A stretch of 64,000 nt of DNA from Planctomycetota bacterium (GCA_016779225.1 JADHNZ010000011.1:1-64000); one strand, 5' to 3'; shown: positions 18,106 through 27,719, counted from the stretch's first letter. Notes: a model not told the origin generated them from the sequence alone. A program made the numbers and translations.

Positions 18106-18282
18106 CCGGCCGCCCTGCAAGCGATAGTCGGATTCGGGTCCAACCCGGTAGGTTGGGTTGACCTGACCGGAATCGCTCGCACGCTTGGCAGGGTCGCAGA
18201 GGCAATCCTTGGCAACCTGACCCTGTTCTCTCGCCGGTGCGAGCGGACGCAAGACACCATCGCCTCAAGCTACTCCCTCCGC

Positions 18283-19242
18283 ATGCAGCCCTTCATCGCC
18301 AACACGGACTGGAACTAGTTCGACTTCTTCTCCGAGAAGGTCCGTGCGGGCCTGGCCATCGACGAGGCCAACTTCTGGCAGCCGAAGGCCCGCAGGCCGA
18401 TGGCTAACCTGCCGCCGGGTACGCCGGTCTTCTTCCGCCTGAAGAGTCCGCGCAACGCCATCGCCGGCTACGGCTTCTATTCGCACTTTATCCTGCTCGG
18501 GCTTCATCAGGCGTGGAACCTGTTCGGATCCGGCAACGGGGATCCCGACCTCGCCTCGTTCCTCACGCGGATCGGCGGCTACCGGAGGCTCGACCTCCTC
18601 GGCGATGCGGACGCGCCCCGGGATCCACTGGGGTGCACGATCCTCAGGGACTGTGTCTTCTGGCCCGAGGACCGCTGGCTCCCCTGGGGCCAGGACCAGG
18701 GCTGGGCGCCCAACATCGTCCAGGGCAAGGCGGAGCGGGACGAGATCCGTGCCTCACGCCTCTTGGCCGAGATCCAGTACGACACGATGGATGTGCCTGG
18801 AGACCTCGGTGCCGGGACCTTCGTCCCGCTGGAGGTGGACTCGCGCGAGCTCGTGCTGGCCAGTCAGGTCCAACGCGTTGGCCAGGGCGCCTTCCGGTCG
18901 AGGCTCCTCGGCACCTACGAGCGCCGCTGCGCGATCACCGGCGAGCACACCGAGGTCGTCCTCGACGCAGCCCACATCCAGCCCTACCTCGGCCCCTCCT
19001 CGAACCACGTCCAGAACGGGATGCTCCTCACCAAGGAGTTCCACGCGCTCTTCGACTCTGGTTACGTGACCGTCACGCCCGACTACGAGGTCAGGGTCAG
19101 CCACCAGCTACGCGAGAAGTGGGAGAACGGCCACCGGTACTACCCCTTCGATGGCAAGAAGCTCCTCGTTCTGCCGGAGGAGGGCTCTCGCCCCTCTCCG
19201 GAGGCGCTGGAATGGCACGGCGAGCGGGTGTTCTTGGGGTGA
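18283..19242 (+). pseudogene. HNH restriction endonuclease-like gene with amber codon
   Basis: Starting at ATG 18283, the frame reads MQPFIANTDWN, then TAG at 18316-18318, then FDFFSEKVRAGLAIDEANFW and on without further stops to 19242. The N-terminal pattern (F.ANTD.DWF.F, then EANFWQP, then a K.PRNAIAGYGFY stretch) is that of putative HNH restriction endonucleases, where the interrupted codon is expected to be Trp; TGG to TAG is a single change. The HNH core is intact (RRCAITG, DAAHIQPY, GMLLTKEFHALFDSG). An internal start at 18400 would give 280 aa lacking the first 39 residues. Together with drmC this is a decayed defence island. Confidence 0.72.
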
Positions 19243-19354
19243 GGCTCGCGAGGCCCTTGGGCGCGTGCGCAGGCCATAAGCAGGGTCGTACCGTGGCTCT
19301 CGTCGGCTGAACTCGAGGTGCAGCCCAGATTGACACCCGGTCAATCGCCGTAGC

Positions 19355-19711
19355 TCAGTCGGCCGCTTCCAACGCCTTGAGGATGGCCTCTCGGGTCGTG
19401 ACCTCCTCTTCCTCGAGGGGCCAAGCCGGGCGGCTGCGGCCTCTGGTGAGCAATGGCGAGGGTCGGTGGTTCGCCAGGTCCAGCGGAGCCGAATGGCGGG
19501 TCTGTAGCCTGAAGGCCTTGCTCGCCTGGAAGCGTGGAGCGCAGGTGCGGCAGGAGGCGTAGTACCTGGCCGAGAAGACGCCGAACCCAGGCAGCCGGAC
19601 CGTACGTCCCAGGCTGACCTCGTTGGCCAGCTCGTGCAGGAAGTGCTCGTGGGCCAGCTCCTCCAGTAAGTGGTTGAGCAGGATCGTGACGCTGAAGGGA
19701 CTCAGGCCCAC
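19355..19711 (-). CDS. HU/IHF-like DNA-binding protein (atypical)
   Basis: The frame contains LLEELAHEHFLHELANEVSLGRTVRLPGFGVFSARYY, whose GRTVRLPGFGVF core is the beta-arm region of HU-family proteins. The tail after residue 85 is a weakly acidic extension ending LEAAD. No ATG is near: GTG 19711 is the annotated start, but a helix-like stretch (CRRIRSTAAS) is encoded in frame just upstream, and an ATG-initiated sequence MSVTRIPFAS lies in another frame. Either the true start is unclear or a small indel separates the two. It is probably nucleoid-associated or a domesticated phage-type HU. Confidence 0.5.
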   Translation of the reverse strand: MGLSPFSVTILLNHLLEELAHEHFLHELANEVSLGRTVRLPGFGVFSARYYASCRTCAPRFQASKAFRLQTRHSAPLDLANHRPSPLLTRGRSRPAWPLEEEEVTTREAILKALEAAD

Positions 19712-19899
19712 GCTCGCGGCCGTGGAGCGAATGCGGCGACACAGGGGCGGCCGAAGAGGGCGCCGTGGACGCGAACGGGATGCGAGTGACGCTCATGGCT
19801 TCCTCATGCTCGCTCGCCACTCGGCAGAGGAGAGCCCAGAGGCCAACTCCAGGAGGTCGCCGAGCGCGCTCGGGCGCTGCTGGACGAGCGCGCGAGCGA

Positions 19900-22800
19900 T
19901 TAGTCGTCCTGTTTCGGGAGCGTGACCAGAACGCGTTCCCCAGGCTCGACCTGGAACTCGATCCTTTCGCGTCCGAAGTCGAACAGCGATTCGGGACTCG
20001 ACAGCGGCTCCGGAGGTCCACTGCGCACGACGTAGTCTCCGGCGGGAACCGATTCGAGCGTGTGGGTCGCGGAGACACCGGGCGGGATCGGAGCCAGGAC
20101 CATCAAGTCGTCGACGCGTGCGAGCGCGAACATCATCTCGGGGATCGCGCCGGCTCCGCCGGACCCATCGACCACCGGGACGCCCGAGAGCTCGAACGCA
20201 CCCGCGGGCAGGTCGCGCGCCCAGTCGACCCTCGACCCGTGGAGATCGATCGCGGTCGTCAGCACGCACTCCTCGCTGTCCGCGCCGATCATCAGTCGGT
20301 ATCGACCTTCGGACGGCACCTCGATCGTGAACGAGCCGTCGGCAGCGACGCGCACCTTGTGGTCACGCACGATCGGGTCGGCGTCGTCCATCAACTGGGC
20401 CGACCAGGCCCCCGGTCCGCGCCCATCGAAGGTCAGACGGCCCACGAGCGTCGGTCTTGGACCTGTCAGGAGGTCGAAGTTCGTGACCTGACCTTCGGTG
20501 ACCGTGCAGTTCCAGGGCAGGTCGGCTTCGGTGATGGGATCGCCCCACATGCTCATCGTGGAGTTGCCGGGCACCAGATCCTCCTCTGCCCGCTGGACCT
20601 GCCAGCGGCCCGGCATGAGGTGCTCGAAGCGGTAGATCCCGTCGGCGTCGGAACGCGTAGAGGTCGGATGGCCGTCCCCTCGTGAGGCCGCGACGATTCG
20701 ACCGGCGGCGGGGCGGCCGTTCTCCATCACGCGCCCTTCGATCGATCCTCCGGAAGTCAGTGACAGCTCGATCCCCTCAATGCCCACAGCGGGGTCGAAG
20801 TCCAGCGGAGCGGTCTCCGAAGGTGCCTGCCCCGCGATCTCAGCGCGAACGACCCAGGTACGCGCTTCGCGAATCGTCAGCGAGAAGTTCCCGGCGTCGT
20901 CGGTCGTCTCGTCCAACCGACTGAACGGATCGACGAGGCAGCGGAAGCCGTCCGCCTCGACGGACTGGCGCGCGATCGGGCTCGCGCTCACTCGTGCACC
21001 TGCCACGGGCTGGCCATCGATCAGGACGCGACCTCGCAATCCGGCGATCGCGGTCAGCTCCGCGGTCACCTGACTCGGGACCGAGTCCTCGTCGAACGGG
21101 CCGACTTCCAGCATCGCGAAGCCCTCGGCCCTCGCACTCACGACGAAATCGCCTTCGGGGATCGCGATCCGGTAGTGGTCGTCGACGACCTCGATCGCGG
21201 ACGGGGCGACGACATACGCATTCGATCGAGGGTCAGCGGCCCAGACCTCTGCCTGGGTGAAGGGGCTGCCGTCGTGGGTCAGGAAGAACTCGAAGAAGCG
21301 CCCGGCTTCGAGCTGAAGGACAACGTGGTCGCCGGCCCTCAGCCCGCTAGCCTCGGCCGAGCCATGGGCCGCCTCGGAATCGAACCCAGCGACGCGGTAC
21401 ACGGCACCGGGTCGTGCGGCGATGCGGAAGCGCCCTTCGGCGTCTGCATTGAACTGACTCATGCCGCTGCCGCGCAGGAACCGGGAGTGGTGCGCGCGGA
21501 TCGCGGCCCCCGCAGCCGGCGAACCGTCGGGGAGCCGGACCTCGCCCGTGATGAAGTCCTCGGCATCGAGCGCTCCGAGGCGAATCTCCACCCCCGAGCT
21601 CAATGTCCCTTGCCGCACCTCCACGGGCGCCGACAGGGTCGCGAGGTGCCCGTCGAGGCCGGCCCAGAGGCGGATGACCCCGGCCGGCACCTGGTCGAGA
21701 CGGAAGTGCCCGAGCTCGTCGGCATGGGGCTGCGAGGATCTCTCGGACTTCACTCGGCGTTCCATCCCGTAGGCGCTGTCTTCGGCGTCACCCTCGAAGG
21801 CACTCAATGCGGCCTCGACCCACGCACCGGATGCGGGGCGTCCGTCGGCGAGGAACACCCAGCCTTCGACCGAGCCTGCGGGCTGGAGGATGACTTCGCC
21901 GAACTCGGTGACGCGCCCGGGCTCGACGACATTGTTGAGCGTGAGCTTCGCGAAGTGCGGATGGTCGATACGGATGTAGACGCTCTCGCGTTGCTCGAGC
22001 TTCGGGAGCGGGATCGACACGGTTCCATCGGCGTCGCTGGTCACGCCGGTCTCGGCGCTCGAGAGTTCGGGCAACCACGCCGTCGCTCCCCTGACCGGCA
22101 GGCCGTCGGGATCCACCAGGCGCATCGACGCGAAGGTCGTGGTTCTTGCGGCCTCGAGGAGTTCATCCGTCGCGGTCCCGGTCGGAGCGGCCTCGACGGC
22201 TTCGCGGGACACGTCCATCGAGTTGCCTTCCACGACTCGTGGCGCCGACTCCTCCAGGGGCGAGAACGTCAAGGGAGCGGGAGTGTCGTCGGGGGACTCC
22301 CCCTCGCCGGCGAGGGGATCGACGACCAGGGCGACTCCGGTGATCCCGAGCAGAGCGACGGCGGCGATGGCGGCGGTCTTGGTGGTGAGCTTCAATGCAA
22401 TGAGTCCTTGAAGGGTCGTCGTGGCGACGGCCGCGGTCGAGGCGGGGGCGAGTCGTGGGCGGGCGAGCGGGAGGACGAGGGCGACCCATGCGGCGCGGTC
22501 GCCGTCGAAGTCGCGGTCGAGCTGCTCACGCAAGGTGTCCAGCCCGACCTTGATCCGCCAACGCGCCGTGCTGGGAGCGACCCCGAGTCGATTCGCGATC
22601 TGCGTGGCGTCGAGCCCCTCGTAGAAGCGCAGGATCACGGTCGAGCGGTAGGGCTCGTCGAGCTCCAGGACGGCGGAGGCGAGGCTGCGCTGGGTGTCGA
22701 TCCGGGACGCCAGGGCTTCGCTGGAAGGCGCTTCCTGGTGATCCTCGAGAGCGACCTGGGCCTCGCGTGCCGCGCGCCGGCCGTGGCTGCGGCCGCGAGA

Positions 22801-23007
22801 CCGCGCGAGGTTGCGGATCACCGTTCCGAGCCAGCCACGGAGGTTCTCCGCGTGCCTCGGAGGGCTCTCCAGAGCAGCGACCCAGGCCTCCTGGACGAGG
22901 TCGTCGGCAGCCGCGGCATCCGCCACCAGCCCCCGTGCGAGGTCGCGTGCCCAGGAGGCGTGGACGAGCAGGGCGTCCAGGTCGGGATGTCGCGGTGAGG
23001 GGGTCAT
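19900..23007 (-). CDS. ECF sigma factor fused to membrane-anchored carboxypeptidase-regulatory-like ectodomain
   Basis: About 1035 aa. Residues 1-185 are an ECF sigma-70 factor: region 2 (AAADDLVQEAWVAAL) and region 4 (LDATQIANRLGVAPSTARWRIKVGLDTL). A single hydrophobic span (TAAIAAVALLGITGVALVV, about residues 215-235) follows. The remaining 800 residues are repeated beta-sandwich segments of the CarboxypepD_reg type: GSVEGWVFLADGRPASGAWV, GEVRLPDGSPAAGAAI, GRVLIDGQPVAGARV, EGRVMENGRPAAGRIV. So the DNA-binding part is cytoplasmic and the large C-terminus should be extracytoplasmic, a sensor tethered directly to its sigma factor. Planctomycetes are known for ECF groups with such C-terminal extensions. 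No separate anti-sigma gene lies nearby. Confidence 0.88.
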   Translation of the reverse strand: MTPSPRHPDLDALLVHASWARDLARGLVADAAAADDLVQEAWVAALESPPRHAENLRGWLGTVIRNLARSRGRSHGRRAAREAQVALEDHQEAPSSEALASRIDTQRSLASAVLELDEPYRSTVILRFYEGLDATQIANRLGVAPSTARWRIKVGLDTLREQLDRDFDGDRAAWVALVLPLARPRLAPASTAAVATTTLQGLIALKLTTKTAAIAAVALLGITGVALVVDPLAGEGESPDDTPAPLTFSPLEESAPRVVEGNSMDVSREAVEAAPTGTATDELLEAARTTTFASMRLVDPDGLPVRGATAWLPELSSAETGVTSDADGTVSIPLPKLEQRESVYIRIDHPHFAKLTLNNVVEPGRVTEFGEVILQPAGSVEGWVFLADGRPASGAWVEAALSAFEGDAEDSAYGMERRVKSERSSQPHADELGHFRLDQVPAGVIRLWAGLDGHLATLSAPVEVRQGTLSSGVEIRLGALDAEDFITGEVRLPDGSPAAGAAIRAHHSRFLRGSGMSQFNADAEGRFRIAARPGAVYRVAGFDSEAAHGSAEASGLRAGDHVVLQLEAGRFFEFFLTHDGSPFTQAEVWAADPRSNAYVVAPSAIEVVDDHYRIAIPEGDFVVSARAEGFAMLEVGPFDEDSVPSQVTAELTAIAGLRGRVLIDGQPVAGARVSASPIARQSVEADGFRCLVDPFSRLDETTDDAGNFSLTIREARTWVVRAEIAGQAPSETAPLDFDPAVGIEGIELSLTSGGSIEGRVMENGRPAAGRIVAASRGDGHPTSTRSDADGIYRFEHLMPGRWQVQRAEEDLVPGNSTMSMWGDPITEADLPWNCTVTEGQVTNFDLLTGPRPTLVGRLTFDGRGPGAWSAQLMDDADPIVRDHKVRVAADGSFTIEVPSEGRYRLMIGADSEECVLTTAIDLHGSRVDWARDLPAGAFELSGVPVVDGSGGAGAIPEMMFALARVDDLMVLAPIPPGVSATHTLESVPAGDYVVRSGPPEPLSSPESLFDFGRERIEFQVEPGERVLVTLPKQDD

Positions 23008-23483
23008 GTCAGTGGTTCAGTGCCGCCGACCGTCCAGGCGTTGGGCACTTTCACTCGAAAAATCAGGGGCCCTTGTCGCTGGGGGCCGGTCGAGGCCCCC
23101 GAGCCTGTCGCTCACGCCCGTTCAGCAGCCACCCGGTCGGCGCGGGGCGGACCAGCTGGAGGGTAGCTGCCGAACAGGATCGCGAAGGTGGTCACGCAGA
23201 TCAGGCCCTGCTCGACCACCGCTGCCTGCTCGCTCATCGACAGCACGACCGCAACAGGAGCGCTGACACGCAGGCGCCCCCCCCGCGAGGCCCGGCAGAA
23301 GGCGATGCAGGGGAGCTCGAAGCGGACCTTCCGAGATCCGCAAGGACCGTCACCGGCTGCCGCCAGGCATCTCTGCGCTGCCTGCAACGAGACTCCCGAC
23401 CCTTCCGGACGCAGCGCGCGACACGGACTGCGGTGTCGCGACAAGCTCACATGGAGGGAGTGCGCACTCGGCGAGAGTGTCAT
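23008..23483. other. Gene-free interval of about 475 bp
   Basis: Between the ECF fusion gene and tRNA-Arg. Short open frames exist on both strands, but none has a recognisable domain, a convincing start or protein-like composition. Nothing else is seen. Confidence 0.5.
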
Positions 23484-23560
23484 TGGCGCGCCCGGCGGGA
23501 TTCGAACCCACGACCCCCGGTTTAGGAAACCGGTGCTCTATCCTGCTGAGCTACGGGCGC
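23484..23560 (-). tRNA. tRNA-Arg (anticodon CCT), CCA encoded
   Basis: Read on the minus strand from 23560: acceptor GCGCCCG pairs with CGGGCGC, the D-arm is GCTC...GAGC, the anticodon stem CCGGT/ACCGG encloses loop TTCCTAA with anticodon CCT (reads AGG), and the T-arm GTGGGTTCGAATCCCGC is canonical. The discriminator is G, and the genomic sequence continues with CCA (23484-23486). A full cloverleaf with no mismatch in the stems. Confidence 0.97.
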
Positions 23561-23817
23561 TTGGGGGGGCAGGCTAGCGGAGGTGCGGGTCGATCGTCCA
23601 GCGGTGGGGAGGCCTTGCGGGGGCCGTGGTTGGGATCCGGGGCCGGGGCTTGGATGAAGCTGCTCTGGAGGGGAGTCTTGGGGCGGACAGAGGGGCGCTT
23701 GGCTCGTGTTTGCGCTGTGAGCGTGTGAGGCGCGCTGTGGGCTCGGCTGCCAACGGCGGGGGTGCCGCTTGCGACGGGAGGCGGGCATTCTCGTGCGCGA
23801 TCGGATCAGATGAGGTC

Positions 23818-25197
23818 GTGACGGAGGCTGGGCTAGGAGTGCGGGGGATCCCGCGGGTGGCGATCGTTGGGGGTGGTCCAGGGGGACTCTTCACGGCGTA
23901 TCGCCTGCAGTGCTGGAGTGAGCGGCCGCTGGAGATCTTGGTGCTGGAGGCCAGCGAGCGCCTGGGCGGGAAGGTGCGGACGGGTCGGTTCGAGGCGGTT
24001 CCCGTCCGGTACGAGATCGGGGCGGCGGAGCTCTATGACGTCTCCCCGGTGGACGAGGATCCGCTGAAGGACCTGGTGCGGGAGCTTGGGCTGCCGGTGA
24101 CGGGGATGGCTGGGCAGGCCGTGGAGCTGGGCGGCCGCATCCTCGCCAACCTGGATGATCTCGAGGGGGCGCTGGGTGGCGAGGCTCGGCGGGAGGTGCT
24201 GCGGTTCGACAGGCGGGCGCGGGGGCGGATGTCGCCGCGGCAGTTCTATGACGCGGACCTCGCGGAGAGCTTCAGGGATGAGCAAGGCGCCCAGGGCTTC
24301 ATGGAGCTCATGGAGAGCGTCGAGCCTCGGGTCCTGGGAGCGCGGCGCTATCTCGACACGCTCCTGCACAGCGACCTGGCCACCGAGGCCGGCGCCACGA
24401 ACCTGCGCTATGGCCTGCAGAACTACCTCATGAACGACGCCGACTACATGCTGCTTTACAGCGTGGAGGGCGGGAACGAGCGCATCATCGAGGAGCTGGT
24501 GCGGCGCACGCGTATGGAGGTGCGCCTTGCCACGCGGGTGGAGCGCGTGCGCGGCCTGGCGGGCGGTGGGGTCGAGCTTGGCGTGGCGGGCGGCGAGGAG
24601 CTTCGGTGCGACCACGCGGTGCTGGCGCTTCCTCAGCCGCAGCTGGCCGCGCTGGCGTTCGAGGGCGAGGCGCTTGGCGAGGACATGCGCGAGCACCTGG
24701 CACACCACGATCACCCCGCCCACTACCTGCGGGTCTCGATCCTGTTCGAGCGGCCCTTCTGGCGCGGCGTCCTGAACGAGTCGTTCCTGATGCTGGAGGC
24801 CTTTGGGGGGTGCTGCCTCTACGACGAGTCGTCGCGCACGGCGGACGCGCGGCATGGGGTGCTGGGCTGGCTGATGGGCGGGCAGGCGGCGGTGGAGCTG
24901 GACCGCCTCTCCGACGAGGAGCTCGTTGCGGCGGCGCTGGACTCCCTGCCCTCGGCACTGGCCGGCGGGCGGGAGCTCGTGATGGAGGCCAAGGTGCACC
25001 GCTGGATCGGGTCCGTCAGCGCCCTCCCAGGCGGCCGCCAGCCGCGGCCGATCACCCTGCGCCACACGCCCTCGCCCGCGGGCGCGCCGGACCTGCATCT
25101 GGTGGGCGACTACCTCTACGACTCGACCCTGAACGGCGTGCTCGAGGCGGCGGGGACCGTCGCGCACGAGCTCGCTGCGCGGGTGGCCACCCGCTGA
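23818..25197 (+). CDS. FAD-dependent amine oxidase-like flavoprotein
   Basis: About 459 aa from GTG 23818; another GTG at 23839 is also possible. An N-terminal dinucleotide-binding motif (VAIVGGGPGGLFTAYRL) is followed by the acidic end of beta2 and the LEASERLGGKVRTG segment of the monoamine-oxidase/NAD(P)-binding Rossmann class. The C-terminal FAD motif is LHLVGDYLYDSTLNGVLEAAGTVAHEL. The protein therefore binds FAD and probably oxidises an amine or related hydrophobic substrate. Substrate residues are not evident. The 60-nt gap to the Rmd1-like gene suggests a three-gene transcript with it and the acyltransferase. Confidence 0.82.
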   Translation: MTEAGLGVRGIPRVAIVGGGPGGLFTAYRLQCWSERPLEILVLEASERLGGKVRTGRFEAVPVRYEIGAAELYDVSPVDEDPLKDLVRELGLPVTGMAGQAVELGGRILANLDDLEGALGGEARREVLRFDRRARGRMSPRQFYDADLAESFRDEQGAQGFMELMESVEPRVLGARRYLDTLLHSDLATEAGATNLRYGLQNYLMNDADYMLLYSVEGGNERIIEELVRRTRMEVRLATRVERVRGLAGGGVELGVAGGEELRCDHAVLALPQPQLAALAFEGEALGEDMREHLAHHDHPAHYLRVSILFERPFWRGVLNESFLMLEAFGGCCLYDESSRTADARHGVLGWLMGGQAAVELDRLSDEELVAAALDSLPSALAGGRELVMEAKVHRWIGSVSALPGGRQPRPITLRHTPSPAGAPDLHLVGDYLYDSTLNGVLEAAGTVAHELAARVATR

Positions 25198-25257
25198 TGA
25201 CTCTCCGCGCCTGCAGCGTTCAAGGCCCTCGCATGGCGCCTGACTTCTCCCCACTCC

Positions 25258-26073
25258 ATGACCTCTGATCCGATTCCGGAGCCCGCGGAGGGCTCCACCT
25301 GCCTGACCGTGTCGTGGGACGCGCAGGACGCCCTGCGCTCCGCCGCTGGCCCGGAGGGCGCACGCTCTGCCCTGGCCTCCTGGAGCGCTGTGGAGGACCT
25401 GCCCTGCGCGCCCTCCAGCCTGCAGCTGCTCTCGATCCCGTCGGCCGCGAAGGAGCAGCCGCTCCTCGCAGAGGCGGCGCGGTCGGCGCTAGCGGGACGG
25501 GAGGACCTGGCCGAGACCCAGGTCACGCTGCTCGGGCTGCAGGGTGCGCACCTGGTGGTGGCCCCAGGATTCCTGGTCGTGCTCGCGGAGCCGGAGCGGC
25601 TCGCGATCGCGGAGCGGGCCGCGGTGGAGGCGTGCATCACGGAGGCCGAGCTGCGGCGCGTGGAGGCGGGGATCGCGAGCGCCTGGGCGCCGCTGCGGAC
25701 CGCCGCGCCGGCGGCCTTCGAGGTGACGCCGGAGACCCTGGCCCAGCGCGAGGAGCTGAAGGAGCGCTATGGCGAGCTGCTGGACCTGCGGCGGACCTGG
25801 TCGGAGCTGGGTCCTCGCGTCATGGTCCCCCATGTGTATCCGCCGACCCTCGCGAGCCAGGTGGGCGAGCGGCTGCGGGAGAGGCTGCGACTGCACGAGC
25901 GCTTTGAGCTGCTGGATCCGGCGCTGGTCGCCCAGGAGCAGGTCCATGGGCTGGTGGCCGAGCGCATCGGCGAGTCCCTCAACGCGCGCAAGGGGCATGC
26001 CCTCGAGTGGGCGATCATCCTGCTGCTGGCGGCGGAGGTGCTGCTGCTCCTCGCGGAGGCGCTGATCGGCTGA
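25258..26073 (+). CDS. Rmd1/YagE family protein (DUF155)
   Basis: The 271-aa protein is mostly alpha-helical, with a C-terminal membrane anchor. The second half matches the DUF155 pattern, with HERFELLDPAL, RIGESLNARKGHALEWAIILLL and a final hydrophobic helix. Family members are membrane-associated and of poorly defined function (sporulation- and mitochondria-linked in yeast). The stop overlaps the next ATG (ATGA at 26071-26075), so translation of the acyltransferase is coupled. Confidence 0.78.
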   Translation: MTSDPIPEPAEGSTCLTVSWDAQDALRSAAGPEGARSALASWSAVEDLPCAPSSLQLLSIPSAAKEQPLLAEAARSALAGREDLAETQVTLLGLQGAHLVVAPGFLVVLAEPERLAIAERAAVEACITEAELRRVEAGIASAWAPLRTAAPAAFEVTPETLAQREELKERYGELLDLRRTWSELGPRVMVPHVYPPTLASQVGERLRERLRLHERFELLDPALVAQEQVHGLVAERIGESLNARKGHALEWAIILLLAAEVLLLLAEALIG

Positions 26074-27149
26074 TGCGTCACGCCTCCATCGACGCCGTGC
26101 GGGCCCTCGCCATCGTGCTGATGGTGCTGGTGCACTTCACCGAGAACCTCGCGGGGTGGGTGATTCCGTTTGCGGGATCGGGTGCGCCGATGTTCGTGGT
26201 GCTGTCGGGGGTGAGCTTTGCGCTGTGGGTCGAGAGCCAGCAGCGGCGCGGGATCACCGCAGAGGAGATCACGCGCCGCGGTGTGCGGCGCGGCGTGTTC
26301 CTGTTCCTGGTGGGACTCCTCTTCAATGTCGCCGTTTGGATGCCGGAGGATGTGTTCAACTGGGATGTGCTCACCCTGATCGGGACGGGCCTGGTCGTGC
26401 TGACCCTGGCGCGCAACGCGCCTTCGCCGCTGCTCCTGGGCGCCGCGGTCCTGGCCCTTGTGGTGACGCCGCCGCTGCAGCGCACGGTGGGCGCCTGGGA
26501 GTTCTGGCAGCAGCCCTGGTACGACTACGACTGGACCCTGCGCGATGTCGGCGCGGGGTTCCTGGCGGCGGGGTACTTCCCGGTCTTCCCGTGGATCGCG
26601 CTGCCTCTGATTGGAGTGGTCGTCGGACGGTGGGTGTTTCTTGGCGGTGAGCGGTTCCGTGTGCGCGCGGTGCGGCTTGCGCAGGTGGGAGCCCTCTTGA
26701 TCGTGGGGTCGTTCCTCTTGCGGTGGGGCGCCACTCGCGTCCTACGCGAGGACGCGGTGGCGCTGCTGACGGGGTGGCGCATGTTCCCGCCCACGATGCA
26801 GTACACGCTGCAGACCCTGGGGCAGGTGCTGCTGCTGCTAGGCCTCTTGGCTCGCTATGCCGATCGCGAAGGAGTGGGGGACGGCGGGTGGCGCGGGCTG
26901 GTGGGTCTGTTCAGCCGCAGCTCGTTCACTCTCTATGTCGCGCACCACCTGGTCCATGTGTGGCCCCTGTGGATCGCGGCAGAGGTGCAGGGACTGGAGA
27001 CGACGCACTTCTGGCGCGGGGCCATGGGTCGCGAGGCGTCCGTGGGGCTGGCCCTCGCGTTCCTCATCGCGTGCGTCCCTCTCCTGCGCTGGCGGGAGCG
27101 GAGGAGGGTGCCGAGCCTCGAGCAGCTGATGCGCTGGTTCGCGGACTGA
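26073..27149 (+). CDS. Heparan-alpha-glucosaminide N-acetyltransferase-like membrane protein (DUF1624/acyltransferase type)
   Basis: About 358 aa, roughly 9-10 membrane spans. It begins MRHASIDAVRALAIVLMVLVHF, with the conserved early R and the H of VHFTEN typical of the HGSNAT/YeiB acyltransferase superfamily, followed by GAPMFVVLSGVSF and, late, SSFTLYVAHHLVH. These proteins transfer acyl groups across the membrane onto sugars. It is coupled to the Rmd1-like gene; the acceptor is unknown. A perfect 14-bp palindrome follows 20 nt after the stop. Confidence 0.8.
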   Translation: MRHASIDAVRALAIVLMVLVHFTENLAGWVIPFAGSGAPMFVVLSGVSFALWVESQQRRGITAEEITRRGVRRGVFLFLVGLLFNVAVWMPEDVFNWDVLTLIGTGLVVLTLARNAPSPLLLGAAVLALVVTPPLQRTVGAWEFWQQPWYDYDWTLRDVGAGFLAAGYFPVFPWIALPLIGVVVGRWVFLGGERFRVRAVRLAQVGALLIVGSFLLRWGATRVLREDAVALLTGWRMFPPTMQYTLQTLGQVLLLLGLLARYADREGVGDGGWRGLVGLFSRSSFTLYVAHHLVHVWPLWIAAEVQGLETTHFWRGAMGREASVGLALAFLIACVPLLRWRERRRVPSLEQLMRWFAD

Positions 27150-27448
27150 GGCGGGGGGATTGGTTCAGGGGTTCATGAACCCTCCGACCGTGAGAGTCCC
27201 GTCGCTATGACACGATCAGGGCTTCCCGAAGTGGGCGGAGCAGCCGATACTGGGGGCACAACATCGGGAACGGTTCGCCTCTTGCGGACCTGCCAACCTG
27301 GCGCGGAGAGCCAAGGTGGCTGACCCCTCGAGGGTCGATGTGCACGGGCTGCCCCGTGAATGAAGTCTCCGGCGCGAGCCGTCCGCACCCCGCGGGCGGG
27401 ACGCGCGTCCCGATGCGCCTCGGGGGACCTCCATCCAAGGAGCGCATC
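27150..27448. other. Intergenic region with two perfect palindromes
   Basis: About 300 bp without a convincing gene. It contains GGGTTCATGAACCC at 27169-27182, close enough to the upstream stop to act as a terminator stem, and GGGACGCGCGTCCC at 27398-27411, 37 nt before the next GTG. Neither has a T-tract. The second could be an operator or chance in GC-rich DNA. Confidence 0.45.
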
Positions 27449-27703
27449 GTGAGTTCGAACCTCTCCATTCGCATCGACGCGGCCAATCCGAACCACCACC
27501 TGTGGAACAACCACGGGACCTGGTGGGTGCACTACACGGTTCATCCGACACCGCACACCAAGCGGCGCGTGAGGATGTCGCTGCGGACGCGGGATCTGCG
27601 GCGGGCGCGGAAGCGGCGGGATGTGCTGCTGCGCAGGTGTGGGGCGGCGGAGGAGGAGGCTTCGGCTTCGAAGCCGCCAGGAGGGGTTTCGCCCGCGGAG
27701 TGA
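27449..27703 (+). CDS. Small basic protein resembling the arm-binding domain of tyrosine recombinases
   Basis: 84 aa from GTG 27449, chosen because AAGGAG (27438-27443) gives a proper Shine-Dalgarno at 5 nt, one of the few in the window. The core NHHLWNNHGTWWVHYTVH...TKRRVRMSLRTRDLRRARKRRDVLL looks like the N-terminal SAM-like or arm DNA-binding segment of integrases (WWVHYT, then RRSLRTRD), but there is no catalytic domain after it. Similar stand-alone short proteins occur in Planctomycetes, as I recall. It may bind DNA; it is not an active recombinase. Confidence 0.6.
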   Translation: MSSNLSIRIDAANPNHHLWNNHGTWWVHYTVHPTPHTKRRVRMSLRTRDLRRARKRRDVLLRRCGAAEEEASASKPPGGVSPAE

Positions 27704-27719
27704 CACCGGGGGAGAGGTG

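Noticed and set aside
18140-18156. Hairpin CCAACC/GGTTGG after drmC as a terminator
   Set aside because: The stem has only 6 bp, no T-tract follows, and the gene is a remnant; too weak to call.
19347-19377. tRNA-like stretch GCCGTAGCTCAGTCGG
   Set aside because: Only the D-arm-like part is present; no anticodon or T-arm can be folded, so it is chance.
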